Origin: Diplonema japonicum
Lineage: Eukaryota; Euglenozoa; Diplonemea; Diplonemida; Diplonemidae
Length of the DNA stretch: 64,000 bases
Assembly (NCBI GenBank): GCA_964019335.1
Contig: OZ025673.1
Span: 124,001 to 188,000, forward strand
Direction of reading: 5' to 3'
Each line of letters begins with the position of its first letter. Position 1 is the stretch's first letter. A model generated the notes under the pieces. That model worked only from the letters and a program-made list of their open reading frames with translations, was not told where the DNA came from and made no database searches. Position numbers and translations under genes: made by a program. Positions 39,068-49,620 of the stretch are shown here, one piece after another.

Positions 39068-40078
39068 TCACCGCCAAACACTGTAGCCCATGGAGCCCAT
39101 CGGAGCTGCCCCTGCAGGGTTCCTGTATGTATCGTCCATGGTAGTCCGTTGGAAGGTTCCAGCGCCAGTGTTACGCCGCGGGGGAGAAACTGAGCGGGTG
39201 AATGAGAGAGGCTGAGGGGGGTTCGACGAGACGAAGGTTGATGGTGCCATGACCGGCTGTAGAGAAGGGGTGGGTGCATAGGTAGTCGCAGGGGTGGGTG
39301 CATAAGTACTCGCTGGGGTGGGAGCATAGGTACTCGCTGGGGTGGGTGCATAGGTAGTCGCTGGGGGCGCGTAGGTAGTCGTTGGGGTGGCGCTGCGGGA
39401 GCTGTTGAGCTGCATTTGCAACCGTTGGTTGTCTTCTGCGAGACGACCGAGCGTGATGAGCAGCTCTGCCTCTCTCGTGGTGACACCTTGGCCTTGGTGT
39501 GTGGGGCTGGTCGACTGCAGCATCACAGGTTGTGATTGTGGTTGTGGTTGTGGTTGTGGTTGTGACTGCGGCTGTGGTGGTGGCTGCTGTATCTGTGGCT
39601 GTGGCTGCATAGAAAGAGAAGGTGAGGGCTGCACAGGTTGATGCACAAGGGGTGTTGGCTGCGGCTGCTGCGGTTGTGAGTACATTTGGCTATGATGCTG
39701 CCAAGCAGCATTAGCAGTTTGTACAGAAGGCACGCCCGATACACTCTGCACCTTTCGCCTCTCGTAGACATCCATGGCTTGGGTTCCCGACTTAGGCGAC
39801 ACCCCTGACGCCTGCCCCCCTGGTCCCTGCCCTCCTCCCTGCCCCCCTGATGCCTGCCCTGACCCCTGCCCTCCTGGACCCTGAGCAGCGGCCACTGTCG
39901 TCTTCCCCATCGCATCTACCAAGTTCGACTCCAGAACTGGCACCACCTCACCGTTTCCTAAGTCTACTAAAACCCCACCATCAGGCCGCTGCCCCACCAC
40001 CCTCCCCACTCGCCCGTTTAGGTGGATATGCCCCACCAGCCCGTGGATCTGCACGATGTCCCCATCCTCGGGTAACAT
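39068..40078 (-). CDS. Low-complexity scaffold with N-terminal SH3-like barrel and YAPTP repeats
   Basis: A 336-residue protein. Residues 5-55 (DIVQIHGLVGHIHLNGRVGR VVGQRPDGG) are one barrel of the kind repeated in the upstream neighbour, with the NG-x-x-G-x-V signature. The rest is low complexity: a GQGxGGQ region (65-95), a proline/glutamine region (130-190, mostly PQPQ pairs), a short predicted coiled coil (EAELLITLGRLAEDNQRLQM), then five repeats of TTYAPTPA/STYAPTPA (about 235-275), and a TMDDTYRNP tail. Such composition suggests a flexible scaffold or a condensate-forming protein. The two adjacent genes with the same barrel may derive from an old tandem duplication; that is inference. 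Confidence 0.82.
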   Translation of the reverse strand: MLPEDGDIVQIHGLVGHIHLNGRVGRVVGQRPDGGVLVDLGNGEVVPVLESNLVDAMGKTTVAAAQGPGGQGSGQASGGQGGGQGPGGQASGVSPKSGTQAMDVYERRKVQSVSGVPSVQTANAAWQHHSQMYSQPQQPQPTPLVHQPVQPSPSLSMQPQPQIQQPPPQPQSQPQPQPQPQSQPVMLQSTSPTHQGQGVTTREAELLITLGRLAEDNQRLQMQLNSSRSATPTTTYAPPATTYAPTPASTYAPTPASTYAPTPATTYAPTPSLQPVMAPSTFVSSNPPQPLSFTRSVSPPRRNTGAGTFQRTTMDDTYRNPAGAAPMGSMGYSVWR

Positions 40079-40199
40079 TCTCCCTCTGGTTATATGGTTG
40101 TTTTTTATTCTTTTTGTTTTTTGTTGTGGACAAGTGTGAACACAGAAAATGAAACAAGAAAAAAAAAATGAGAGATGAGAACAACGCCCTCCTTCCCCT

Positions 40200-41444
40200 T
40201 CAATAGAGATAGTTCGTCATCGCGGTGAATGCCTTTGAAACCCGCGGCCGGTTTTCCTGCACCCACGTGTCTTTCATCAGTTTTGCCTTTTTGTGCTTCT
40301 CACGGAAGTCCTTGTGTTCCTTGGGAGTGGCGACCTTTCTGGGCACCCATGGGGGCAAGGAGGGAAAGCCTGCCGTGGCTTTTTTGAACTGTTCCCGGAA
40401 GGGGTAGCAATCTGGAGTGTCAGAAAGGAGGAGCGTGAAGTAAAGGTCAAGGGCTTTTTCAGGGCGAGGCGGGGAAGTATAAAGGCTCATCATTGCGACC
40501 CAAGTACTCTGCTGCACAGACCGACGGGAAAGCGCCTCTTGATGGATGCGTTCGCCCTGCTCGACGAAATAGTTCTGCATGAACGGACTGCTGCTCTCAG
40601 CCTGCCGTTCTTTAAAGCAATCAATAGTAACTGTGTATGTAACAGCACTACGCTGCTTCTTGGGGAACTCTGCAAAGAACGAGTCATACCGCTGCCAGTT
40701 CTTAGTGTTGCGCAAGAAGACAAGCATGAAGTTTGCAAGGACTGGGTACTTCGAACCCTTAGCAACCTTCCATATGTGTTCTGCCGTCTGCAACTTACCC
40801 TTGCAGCGAGACAAGCATTTCAACATAGCTTCGTAATGGTGCATTTCGAAGTCCAGATTTGCCTTGGTCATCTCTGTTCCAAGTTCACCGAGTTCGTGTT
40901 GTGACTTAGCAAGACCCATTAGAATCGAGAAGGTCACCTTGTCAGGAGAAGGGAGTGTACCATCAAATATTTCTATCACTTCAGGGGCATTTCTTGATTT
41001 TGTTATGGTTGTCAAAGTGTTGTACATTTCGATGTCCTTAAAAGGGGAGTTCTTGGCGATTTGAACGGCCTCGTCGGTTCTCCCTTTCCTGCCCAAAAGA
41101 GAGATGAGTTTCAGGGTGGGGTGTTTCGGGAGCTGTGACGTGCAGTGGCCGTGGGCTTTCATCTCATTCAGCTTTCCGTAGACAGCTTTTAAATCCCCGT
41201 GTTCCGCCAGCCTTCCTACGGCGGCCCCGAAGGACTCGATTCCTATCTCGACGCCTCCCAGTGTTTTGAATCTCCCCCAGTCCTTTTTAAATTTGTCGCG
41301 CTCCTCCGCGCTTTGCAGTGTGTTGTCTCTGTTCTTCGCATTTCTTGTGTACCTCAGCTCCAGTACATTCCGAACCTGCTTGTCAGATGTCAAGCGTAAA
41401 TTTATCGGGTGCAGGTTTCTCAGCGCAAACTTTCCGCGGCACAT
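40200..41444 (-). CDS. Pentatricopeptide repeat (PPR) protein, probably organellar
   Basis: A 414-residue protein starting MCRGKFALRNLHPINLRLTS at 41444, directly after an A-rich leader. The N-terminus is basic, lacks acidic residues for about 30 positions and resembles a mitochondrial presequence. Paired helices of about 35 residues fill the rest: FGAAVGRLAEHGDLKAVYGK, LKLISLLGRKGRTDEAVQIA, YNTLTTITKSRNAPEVIEIF, FSILMGLAKSQHELGELGTE, YEAMLKCLSRCKGKLQTAEH and ANFMLVFLRNTKNWQRYDSF. These match the PPR pattern (Y/F-N-x-L-I-x-x-x-x-K-x-G). PPR proteins bind organellar RNA for processing, stability or translation, and euglenozoans have many. No endonuclease or DYW domain follows. Single exon. Confidence 0.85.
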   Translation of the reverse strand: MCRGKFALRNLHPINLRLTSDKQVRNVLELRYTRNAKNRDNTLQSAEERDKFKKDWGRFKTLGGVEIGIESFGAAVGRLAEHGDLKAVYGKLNEMKAHGHCTSQLPKHPTLKLISLLGRKGRTDEAVQIAKNSPFKDIEMYNTLTTITKSRNAPEVIEIFDGTLPSPDKVTFSILMGLAKSQHELGELGTEMTKANLDFEMHHYEAMLKCLSRCKGKLQTAEHIWKVAKGSKYPVLANFMLVFLRNTKNWQRYDSFFAEFPKKQRSAVTYTVTIDCFKERQAESSSPFMQNYFVEQGERIHQEALSRRSVQQSTWVAMMSLYTSPPRPEKALDLYFTLLLSDTPDCYPFREQFKKATAGFPSLPPWVPRKVATPKEHKDFREKHKKAKLMKDTWVQENRPRVSKAFTAMTNYLY

Positions 41445-42181
41445 TTTCTTTTTTCTTTTTTCTCCCTCTCCTATTGTCATAAAAAAAAAATAAAAAAGGA
41501 AGAAAAAATATATAAAAAAAAAGAGAAAAGAAAAAATGGGGGGAAAAAATGGGGCTAGTCATTGTAGGAGGTAAGGGGTGGGGTGTGAAAGCAGGTGTTG
41601 TTAATATGCGGTCAATAATCTTTTTGTCTATCCAGGGGAAGGGGGGGAGGGCCTGCTTCATAATTCTTCTTCCCCCTTCGAATGTGTATTGGACCCTCGG
41701 ATAACCTCCCCTCCCTTTCTTTTTCTTCCTTTCTCCTTCTTTTGTTTCCTCTTGTTTCTTTTTCTTCAACAAGTATCTGGGGAGGGGAGAAAGAGGGGGG
41801 AAATTCAATGTGCATGGGGAGGGTGCTCACCGAAAAAAAAAAAAAAAAGAGAAAAAATAATATAACAGGAAACATCCGGCCCTTTTAACGAAACATGGCC
41901 TATTGAAACGAAGAATTCAGATCCGTTTCCCCCTCCCCGCTCCTTGTCCCTTAAAAGCACGTCGTATATCGGCACATGAGCGGCTTACGTTAGCCTTTTC
42001 AACGGGGTTCACCTTGGGCACTTGAAAAAAAAAAAAACACCTCCCTGCGTTTCCCTCCCCCGTTTGTCCCCAGGTTCCTACATTTTCTTTCTTTCTTCTT
42101 TTCCCCTGCCCTGAAGGGGCAAGGGAGGCTAGATTTCAAATTTTAAAAAGAGAGAAAAAAAAAATCTTTTTTTTTTTTATT
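41445..42181. other. Intergenic spacer, no gene seen
   Basis: Tracts of A, T and GA. The motif AATTCAATGTGCATGGGG followed by GGTGCTCACC lies at 41800-41832 and matches the dispersed motif seen at 26092, 30443 and 57107. About 41880-42060 is ordinary sequence without a usable ORF. Confidence 0.55.
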
Positions 42182-42595
42182 TTATTTCAAACGCGATTCC
42201 ATTTTTCTTTTCGAAAGCTTCTTGGTGTGTGTCACTGACTGCCGACAGAGTGGGCAGAGGGGTTCGGGGGACGAAGTTCGAAGGCCTTTTGGAAGGCATT
42301 GTGGACAAAGAGGCGAGTGCATACAAGGAAGCAGCTGGCTGACCACAGGTCTCTCCAAGCATGCGACGCAGAGTGACTCCTCAGACGTTACGCTCCCAGC
42401 AACAGAAGAAGCTTGAGTAAGCTTTTCTCTATACGTTGTCATTTCTTCTTTGCTCACTCGAATTCTCAGCACATTTGGCTTAACATATGAAGCTTTCGCC
42501 TCCCTCTGGACTCCCGGTCGTGTGCTTACTCTCACTGACAAGATTCCACTTCTCCTAGCTACGTTGCTGAGCTCCAGGGGAGGAACCGATGGCAT
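42182..42595 (-). CDS. Small C3HC4 RING-finger protein, putative E3 ubiquitin ligase
   Basis: A 137-residue protein starting MPSVPPLELSNVARR at 42595. The A-rich, AAC-rich stretch before it is a leader, and the longer open frame upstream is low complexity. A C-terminal RING of C3HC4 type is complete: C76, C79, C91, H93, C97, C100, C114 and C117 with spacing C-x2-C-x11-C-x1-H-x3-C-x2-C-x13-C-x2-C. RING proteins bring an E2 to a substrate for ubiquitylation. The N-terminal 60 residues are basic, with a predicted helix (EEMTTYREKLTQAS) that could bind a partner. No membrane segment. Single exon. Partners unknown. Confidence 0.88.
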   Translation of the reverse strand: MPSVPPLELSNVARRSGILSVRVSTRPGVQREAKASYVKPNVLRIRVSKEEMTTYREKLTQASSVAGSVTSEESLCVACLERPVVSQLLPCMHSPLCPQCLPKGLRTSSPEPLCPLCRQSVTHTKKLSKRKMESRLK

Positions 42596-43080
42596 TGGTT
42601 TTTTTTTTTTTTGTTGTTGTTTTCCCCCCTTTCTCAAAGTATAAAAAAAAAACAATAAAAATGAAGAAGAAGAAAAAAAAAAAAAAAACCAATCAAGAAA
42701 AGAGGAGGGTGTTTTTAAAAAAAAAATAATATAAAAAAAAGGGGGGGGTAAACTAGAATGGGGGAGAAAGACACGGGGGAAAAGGGAAAGGGGGTGGGGA
42801 GGGGAAAAAAAAGGAACTACGAGTATGGGAATGGGAATGGGTGAACCCGTCTTCAAGTAAGAACATAAAAAAAACACTGGTTTCTTCTTCTTTTTTTTTT
42901 TCTCTTTCTTCTACACTACAAGGAAGAAGGTGGGGAAAAAAAAAAAATGTGTGAGAGAGAAGGAGGAGTGGGGGGGGAAAACAAAAAAAATTCTCTATGA
43001 AGCAAAAACGATAGCATTACTTGGCAACCGGTTCCCCTTCCAGAAAAAAAAAAAAAATGTACAAAAAAAATCTTTTTTTT
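42596..43080. other. Intergenic spacer with A-rich leader and G tracts
   Basis: The spacer lies between the LRR gene and the RING gene. On the transcribed strand it is mainly C/T, then A, which fits a splice-acceptor region. No coding sequence is supported. Confidence 0.55.
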
Positions 43081-44038
43081 TTAATTTGTAACCCGGTTGT
43101 TGTTCATCCAAAGACGGACCTTTTTTTTTTCTTTCTCCCCCCCTTAAAATATTCCATACCTTCTGATTGACATAGCCACGCGGATCGATATAATGAATCA
43201 TTGTCTCCCACAAGTCAAGCGGGATTCCGTATTTCGTGACCTTGCTCCAAACAAACCATAATCGAGCTATTTTCTTTCGGAATAGAAGGGGCCAAATACA
43301 GTGCAGCCGGTATGTGTAAGGACCATTACGCACCATCTCATCATTTACCCGACACTGCTCATAGATAGTAAACCCCTCCCATGTGTCGGTGGGCTGAGAG
43401 ACATAATTCCCGTCCAGGTTGACACTCACAAGCGACCGGTTGAAGCCCATGACCTCTGCCAGCATCTCGAGCCCCTCATAGGAAAGCAGGTTGTTTTTGA
43501 GATGCAAAACCTTAATGGTGTTCTGTGCTGCCAGGCAACGCGCAAGGTGAAGAAACGCCCCATCATGAATACCATTGCCTTCAAGAGAAAGCTGGTGGAG
43601 GTTAGATCGGAATATTGCGTGGGACAACATTTCTAACCCTTCATCGATCATCGCCTGCAACAAGCTTGTAATAAACAGATGCTCCACTGTTGCTACGTCT
43701 TCTAGTAAAGCACATATTTCAGACATGCCTTTTAATGTTAGCTGGTTCCGTTCGCCAGCGGTTGTCATGCCCAGTCCAAACGCTTTTATTCCCGGGTTCT
43801 GTCGAACAGCGTAGCAGGCGGCGGCGACAATGTCGTCGGTTATGATGTCCACCACCACCAGCTCCGTTAGCCGTCCTGCCTTTCCTGCAGCGTCTAGACA
43901 GTCTAGAACCTCCTCTGTTCCCCACCCTCCGTTCAAGCCGACCACGGCAATCTTTATTTCGTCTCGTTTCAATTTTTTCAGCATCACCGCTGCTCCCTGC
44001 GACTCGTTTGACGCTGTCGATTCGCTTCCACTTTCCAT
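43081..44038 (-). CDS. Leucine-rich repeat (ribonuclease-inhibitor type) protein
   Basis: Two exons, 44038-43160 and 43119-43081, with a 40-nt intron (GTATGG...AAAAG). Splicing gives the end NQKVRLWMNNNRVTN instead of a K/F-rich read-through. The start MESGSESTAS is the first ATG of normal composition. Repeats of about 28 residues have the RI-type pattern: LTELVVVDIITDDIVAAACY, IKAFGLGMTTAGERNQLTLK, VEHLFITSLLQAMIDEGLEM, LHQLSLEGNGIHDGAFLHLA, IKVLHLKNNLLSYEGLEMLA and LVSVNLDGNYV. A C-terminal about 90-residue region rich in Trp and aromatics (LHCIWPLLFRKKIARLWFVW) follows, not part of the LRR. LRR proteins bind partner proteins. No signal peptide or membrane span, so cytosolic. Confidence 0.85.
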
Positions 44039-44531
44039 TTTATTATTTTTATTTTCCCCCTCAGCGTCACCCTTCCTCCCCCCCGGCCTCCCCCCCCTCT
44101 TCCCTCCTCTCTCACCCTTCCTGTGATGATTTACTTTACACTTTAAAAAAAAAAAAGGGTTTTGACATAACATTATAATATTATCATAACTAAGATGGGT
44201 TGAGATAGGGGGGGGGGGGGGTGTTGATAAAAAAAAGAATTGTCACGAAAAAGAGAATGGAAGGATGAAATAAAACAAAGAAGTGGGAGAGGGGAGGGGG
44301 GGGGGGGGAGAGAGAAAGAGAGCGCGCTGACATAGCAACGATGGGTCCCTTCCATTATTAGTAAAAGTGTCCCAATGCTTGCTGATAAGAGGGGGGGAGT
44401 TGTTAGGGGAAGTGTGGTTTAATTATATTTTTTAACACACAAAAACAACATCCCCCCCCCACCCACCCACCCCCAGGGCATGACACTGGGCTGCTTCTAT
44501 TATAGTACTTCAATCACTCACTTTTTAATTA
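44039..44531. other. Intergenic spacer, G and A tracts
   Basis: Contains G runs near 44208-44221 and 44297-44309 and C runs near 44452-44475. No gene is seen. The pogo-type element inserts at the left edge of the next block. Confidence 0.55.
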
Positions 44532-46017
44532 CTGTAAAACAAAAATCACCGGAAGAAAAAATGTCCGGAAGCTCTGGCGGTCCGGATATTTTTTCTTCTG
44601 GACATTTTTTTCCTGGGACCCCCTTTTTTTTTAAAAGGCTGGACCTGAAAACGGATGAAACTAGTTTCTGTAGCAAGAGAAAATCAAACGAAAATCAAAG
44701 AATTGAATTACGGACTTTTCCAAGAACTAAAAGATACCTCAGATCCTGATTGTTTGTCGCCTTCTACCACAAGCTTGTCGAACCGAACCACTCCTTGTGC
44801 TTGCTTTAGGGTTGTTCTTATGCTTTGCGGGTTTGCGTCATGGAGCCAATGTCCAGTATATCAGACTGGAAGCACCGCTTTGGTAGCTCCAAGGTCGATC
44901 CCCCTGCCGCACCCGTTACTGCGGGTCGCAAGCCTCTTCTGAACAAGGAAGAAACAACAAAGCTCTTTGTTTGGATCCATGTGCAGAACGGAAGGGGGTG
45001 CCGGTAGCAGCGTCGGACATTTACCTGTATGCAGAGAGTCTCCTGCGCTGCGGAAGGAGAACCTCGAGGCGTTTGGGGGAACGGTGTCCTTCTCCAAAGC
45101 CTGGGCCAACCAGTTGTGCCCCAAGCATGGCATCACAAGCCGCCGCCCAACAACAGGGAAGTCTAGCAGCCCCAAAAGACACCCAGGCCGGTTGACCTGA
45201 AACATGGACCAGCTGCCGCCGCTGGGAAGAAGACGAAAAAGGGTCCCAAGGTTGTCAAGGTTTGGGGTTTGGGACAAGCGCGCCGTCACCGGACAGTTTT
45301 GCGTTTCCCTGTCTGGTGGCAAACTGCACCCGCACTCGCGGCAGGAAATACCCCGGGTCCGTCCCTTGTTGCACACCCCCCAAAAGGCTGGAGTTTAACA
45401 GCTTCGAAATCTCACTGGGCCACCCAGGAAACGCTTCGGCTCTGGGTAAAAGATTTGTTTCTCCCCTTTGCTACAACCTCATCGAGTCATCGGGCTGAGC
45501 ACCCACCGAGCCCATCCTACTCATCCTTGATGACTACAATGTCCACACTACGCAGGCTTTTGTGAACTTGTTTTCACCCTATTTGTGCCAGCCCAAGACT
45601 TGCTGAGGCCGAGGCCAGGCGCACTGCCAAGGCTGCAAAGGTAGCAAACAAGACGGCCAGACGTGCGGACAGGTAGGACTCTGCTTGCCCTTTCCTCGCC
45701 CCCTTTTTTAGTTTTATTAGTCGGGAAAAGTACTCTCCAACCTGCTGGGGCGCAGCCATTGAAGGGTGCTTCTCACCTGAAGACCCATTTTAGGGCATGC
45801 GGCTTTCGTCTCAGGGAACTTGCATGTTAATTTGAATTTTATTTTTGCCATTCTTAAGACTCTTGCAACAGAAACATAAGTTTTCCAGACAGAGGGGGCA
45901 GTGCGTAGGGCAGGCTAGGTACCCCCTTGTGCCCAAAAAAAGAATGTCCGGAAGAAAAATCACCGGATGTTTCGGCGGTCCGGACATTTTATCTTCCGGT
46001 GACTTTTTGTTTTACAG
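44532..46017 (+). mobile_element. Degenerate pogo/Tigger-type DNA transposon with TA-flanked TIRs
   Basis: The 1486-bp element is bounded by inverted repeats starting CTGTAAAACAAAAA then CACCGGAAGA and ATGTCCGGA. Left is 44532 onward; right is the complement ending at 46017. Flanking TA dinucleotides (44530-44531 and 46018-46019) fit Tc1/mariner-superfamily target duplication. Each end can also fold into a local hairpin. Inside, on the plus strand, are scattered frames of a transposase (next entry). Confidence 0.9.
44840..45605 (+). pseudogene. Broken pogo/Tigger-type transposase
   Basis: Pieces of a DDE transposase occur in several frames separated by stops and shifts. A CENP-B-type helix-turn-helix is recognisable in two parts: KPLLNKEETTKLFVWIHVQN near 44925-44990, and NLEAFGGTVSFSKAWANQLC then KHGITSRRPTTGKS near 45060-45165. 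The catalytic core part PILLILDDYNVHTTQAFVNL near 45508-45570 matches the second-aspartate strand (LILDxHxxH) of DDE_1 transposases, with N at the middle position. At least three frame disruptions are needed to connect these, so it is inactive. The terminal inverted repeats around it are still well preserved and could be mobilised by an intact relative. Confidence 0.75.
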
Positions 46018-46737
46018 TATACCTTTTTTTCTTCTTCTTTTTTTTTTTCTTCAAAGGACACTTGTATTCTTCTTTTCTTTTTGCATATAAAACTATATTA
46101 CGAATTGCGGTGAATTGAGGAAGGAAAACAAAAAAAAATAAAAGCAAGAACAAATTAACCATGTGTTCCACAAGGGGCGGGGGGGGGGGGGGGGGGGTGC
46201 GTGTCGCGTTACATCTTCTGCAACTACGAGTAATGCAAATAGGGAGAAAAAACAAGGAACGGTAGAGGGGGGGGGGGGGGGGGGGGAGTCACCACATTAC
46301 GTGATCAACCTAGCCCGGCCTAACCACCTCCCGGAAGTAAGTGAGGGTGTCCATAGGCAATACAGATTAACCATCTACCAACGGACCATTTTTGCCCACC
46401 AGGGGGTAAATTTTCAAAACTTCAAAAAAAGCTATTCTAGCGCAACGCCGGGGCTATATGCCCCCGGAAATGCCTCCAGATGTCCCAATTCTAGAGAGAG
46501 GGTGCCCACAGCAGGGCCCACCCTCACAACATTGTCAAAAATATCGTTCCTGAAGTGCCCGAGAGGGGGTACAAAAAACAAGTCAAAAAGAATCGACTGT
46601 AAAATTCTGTAAAAAGCTATTTAAGGCCTTCTTGACGCGGTTCGTACGTGCCCCAGGGCTGGGGGACTTCTTTTTTGACCCCGAGAGGGGTTTCTGGGGG
46701 GTATCCCCGGCAAGGTGGTAGTTTTTGAAGCACGGAG
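46018..46737. other. Region with G runs between two broken DNA transposons
   Basis: G runs lie at about 46178-46197 and 46267-46287, and unique sequence of ordinary composition spans 46300-46740 without an intact ORF. It may contain decayed 3' parts of the piggyBac element. Confidence 0.4.
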
Positions 46738-47548
46738 TCACGCAAAGTTGTACCAAGCAGGTTGAACACTGGAACTGGGGTCATTTCGACTTGCCATGCT
46801 TACACCGCACGTTGCGCTACTTTTTCGGGGAAATGGTCCCAGAAGGTACAGAACATCCAACGTCGACAGAAAGCGCACAGGCTTGATGTCATGCCACGTT
46901 GTGGTGCAAAGGATGCTCACGTGCTGGTGGAACTGGGTGTCCCCACAGGATGCGTGTCCTTGGGCTTGCGGCCTCGCTTCTTTGGGGCATCCGTGATCTC
47001 CGGGAGGCCTTTGCGATAGGTAGAAGTCAGCACGCTTGTTTGTTTCGCTGTGGAAACACAGATTTCCCAGAATAGTCAAAAAGCGGTCTTGACATGACGG
47101 TGGCGTACCCAGGGGTGTGGTTGAGAGACGTGGAGCCAGTGCGCCAGTAGTCAGAATAATCTGGCTTGATATCCAAGTCCATCGACAAAAGGGCACCTAG
47201 GAAGGTACGCAAAGAAGCAGCATTGAGATTCAGGGGAACACCTTTTTTAGCCGCATTTGCAACATTGTTCGAAATTATGATCCAAATAACGTTTGGGGCG
47301 AGCATTTGGGAGAATATATGGAATGGCGTTGAGCCTCTGATGTCAAAACAGGGTCCACAAGGATTCCGATCTTCACGAAACCGGATGCCTTCCAACCGCT
47401 CCGGCTTTGCCGTCCAATCACCCTGCTGTGACTCGGAATCGGTCGAATTCGTATCAGAATCACTGTCCGTACCAAAATTGCATAATAGGGATGATCCATC
47501 AGTGCTACCATCACTCATAATGTCCTCTTCCGGCCTCTTTCTGGGCAC
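46738..47548 (-). pseudogene. Broken piggyBac-type transposase
   Basis: The first frame (47548-47027) begins MPRKRPEEDIMSDGSTDGSS, an acidic leader usual for piggyBac proteins. It then has FDIRGSTPFHIFSQMLAPNV, LRTFLGALLSMDLDIKPDYS and DYWRTGSTSLNHTPGYATVM, matching the DDE_Tnp_1_7 N-terminal region (FLGxLLxMG...DYW...MSR.RF). A second frame (47196-46738) continues the family further on, with CPKEARPQAQGHASCGDTQF then TWHDIKPVRFLST, equivalent to kW.D.kpV.lLST. A frameshift separates them and the C-terminal half, including the last acidic residue and Cys-rich end, is missing. Inactive; not obviously flanked by TTAA. Confidence 0.75.
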
Positions 47549-49514
47549 CCTTTTTTGATGTGATTTTTAAGGGTAAATTTGGGCTGGCGTTTTTTTTTCT
47601 TTTTTCTTTTTCTTGTTAAGTTAGGGCAGCATTTAGTTTATATTTTTCATATTTTCCGCGCAGGACCCCGGATGCGAGAAGTGGCCGGGCTGTATTGCAT
47701 TGAAAGCCCTTTGCGCAAAAGATTTTTTTTCAAATCGTCTCTATAAAGACGCTCGTTGGTAGATGGTTAAAAAGAAAATCGTTTTTTTTTTTTGCCAGTA
47801 ACGGTTTTTGCGTTGGTTGTTAGAGTGACTAGAGAGAAAAGGTGCACTTTTTTTTTTGCGATTTGGACAGTTCTCATTTTCTTTTAAAGATACGAGTTTT
47901 GCGGTTTTCTGTAGTGTCTTTTTTTTTTTTTTTTAAAAGCGACACTTTCTCTTTTTTTTTGTTCTTTCTCAATTTTCTTGGACCAAAAAAAAAGCGCTCT
48001 TTCTTTTTTTTCTCGCAAATTATTATTATTATTTTTTGTTTTGAAAAAGGGATTAAGAATAAGGGGGGGGGGCTAGAAAAGAATAGAAATGTTTTCTTAC
48101 GTAGCCAGTGCTCTTTCTTTCCTCCCCCCCCCCCCCTGACCCCAATCTTTTCATTCACTTCTTATTGTTTTTGGTGATGACAAGCAGTTCAGTAGCAGGG
48201 ATAACTTTGCCATCCTTAAAAAAAGAGGGGGGGAAAAAGAAATAGCTTGTCTCAAAAAACTCCTGTGAAGCACTGCGGTCTGAGACCATTATGCTTTTTT
48301 CCCCTCTCCCTCCGCATCGCCTCTTTATTTATGTTTTCTCCTTTTTTTTTTTCCCCTCCTCCCGTCCCCTATTTTCTTCTTGCAAAGTTGGATAGGGTGA
48401 AGATTGCCAAACACAAAGCAACCTTCAAAGGGAAGAGTGACTAGTCGGTTCCAAGTACCATAAAGTGGGGGGGTTGGGGGGGTTGTAGTCACAATTGGTT
48501 GTAGACACAATGGAGTGGGTGGGAGCACATCTTCTTTTTCTTTTTCTTACCCTTGATGGTGGGACCCGGCCAAAGGTTTCTGCCTGGGGGAAATTCCTTA
48601 TGTTCCTTTTATTGTCCTTTTTTTTTTTGTGTGGCTGTTTACATGTTAGTCCATCTAGCCAGCATCACAAAACAAACAAAAAAAAAAAAAAAAAGAGGAG
48701 AAGAGGGAGGGAAGGAAATGGGTGAACAAAAAGAAATAACAGAGGGACTGTACAAAAGAACTACAAATAGTGCTTTCGTTTCCCGTCACTGGAGGGAGGG
48801 GGAAGAGCACAGCAGGGGTATTGTCGTGACATCAACGCCGTGCCCTTGGATCTGTTTCGGAAGATGCATAAATATATTTTCTTTGTTTGTTTGTGCATAA
48901 GCGGGGAAATAACTTCTCAGGGATTTCAACCTCCTTTGAGAATTACACAAAAAATCAAACAAAGAGAGGGAGGGGGGATGCCTTTCCTTTCCCTCTCTTT
49001 GGAGAGAGGCTTTAAAAAAGAAAAAAAAAAAAAAAACTAAGAAGAATTATAAAAGAAAAAAAAAAACAGTTTCCCTCAATTATTATTTTTTTTTTTTTTT
49101 TGTCAGTAGTTTGTTAGAAAAAGAAAACCAAAACAAAAAAAAAAAAATGGGGGCCAGACACAGAAAAGACAGGGAGAGAGGGAAGAAAAAAAAAAAGTTA
49201 AAAAAAAAAAAGAAAAAAGAATGGGCATAGGATCGAGCACACTGTGGTTTGGGGTCCGAGATGACTTGTTGCCCCCACTATGTCACGTAGCAAGTGGTCT
49301 GACTGCACTGTGCAGCCCCAGCTCAGACCTACCTCGATTCATTTAAGTATGGAAGTGCTTTGCAGTGCGATATTGAGTGTGTACAACCCACTTGCCGAAC
49401 GAACCGGTCCTAAAAATGGATGATACTCAAAACAGTTTCTTTTTTTTAAAAAAAAAAAAAAAAAAAACGCGACAAAACATTACTGTTCATCATAAAGAGA
49501 GGCCGGAAGGGGAA

Positions 49515-49553
<39 letters not shown>

Positions 49554-49620
49554 GTTCCCCTTTCCAAATTTTTCTTCTGATAAAAAAAAAAAAATAAAAA
49601 AAATTACACGAACTCAGGAA
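47549..49620. other. Two-kilobase region without a convincing gene
   Basis: Mixed low-complexity DNA with A runs (48678-48694, 49020-49036, 49518-49550) and islands of ordinary sequence, notably about 49230-49430. ORFs are K-, F- or G-rich and unsupported. A structured RNA in the 49230-49430 island is possible but I could not identify one. Confidence 0.5.

Noticed and set aside
49230..49430. Possible structured RNA in an island of ordinary sequence
   Set aside because: No conserved motif, box or terminator could be identified; left unassigned.
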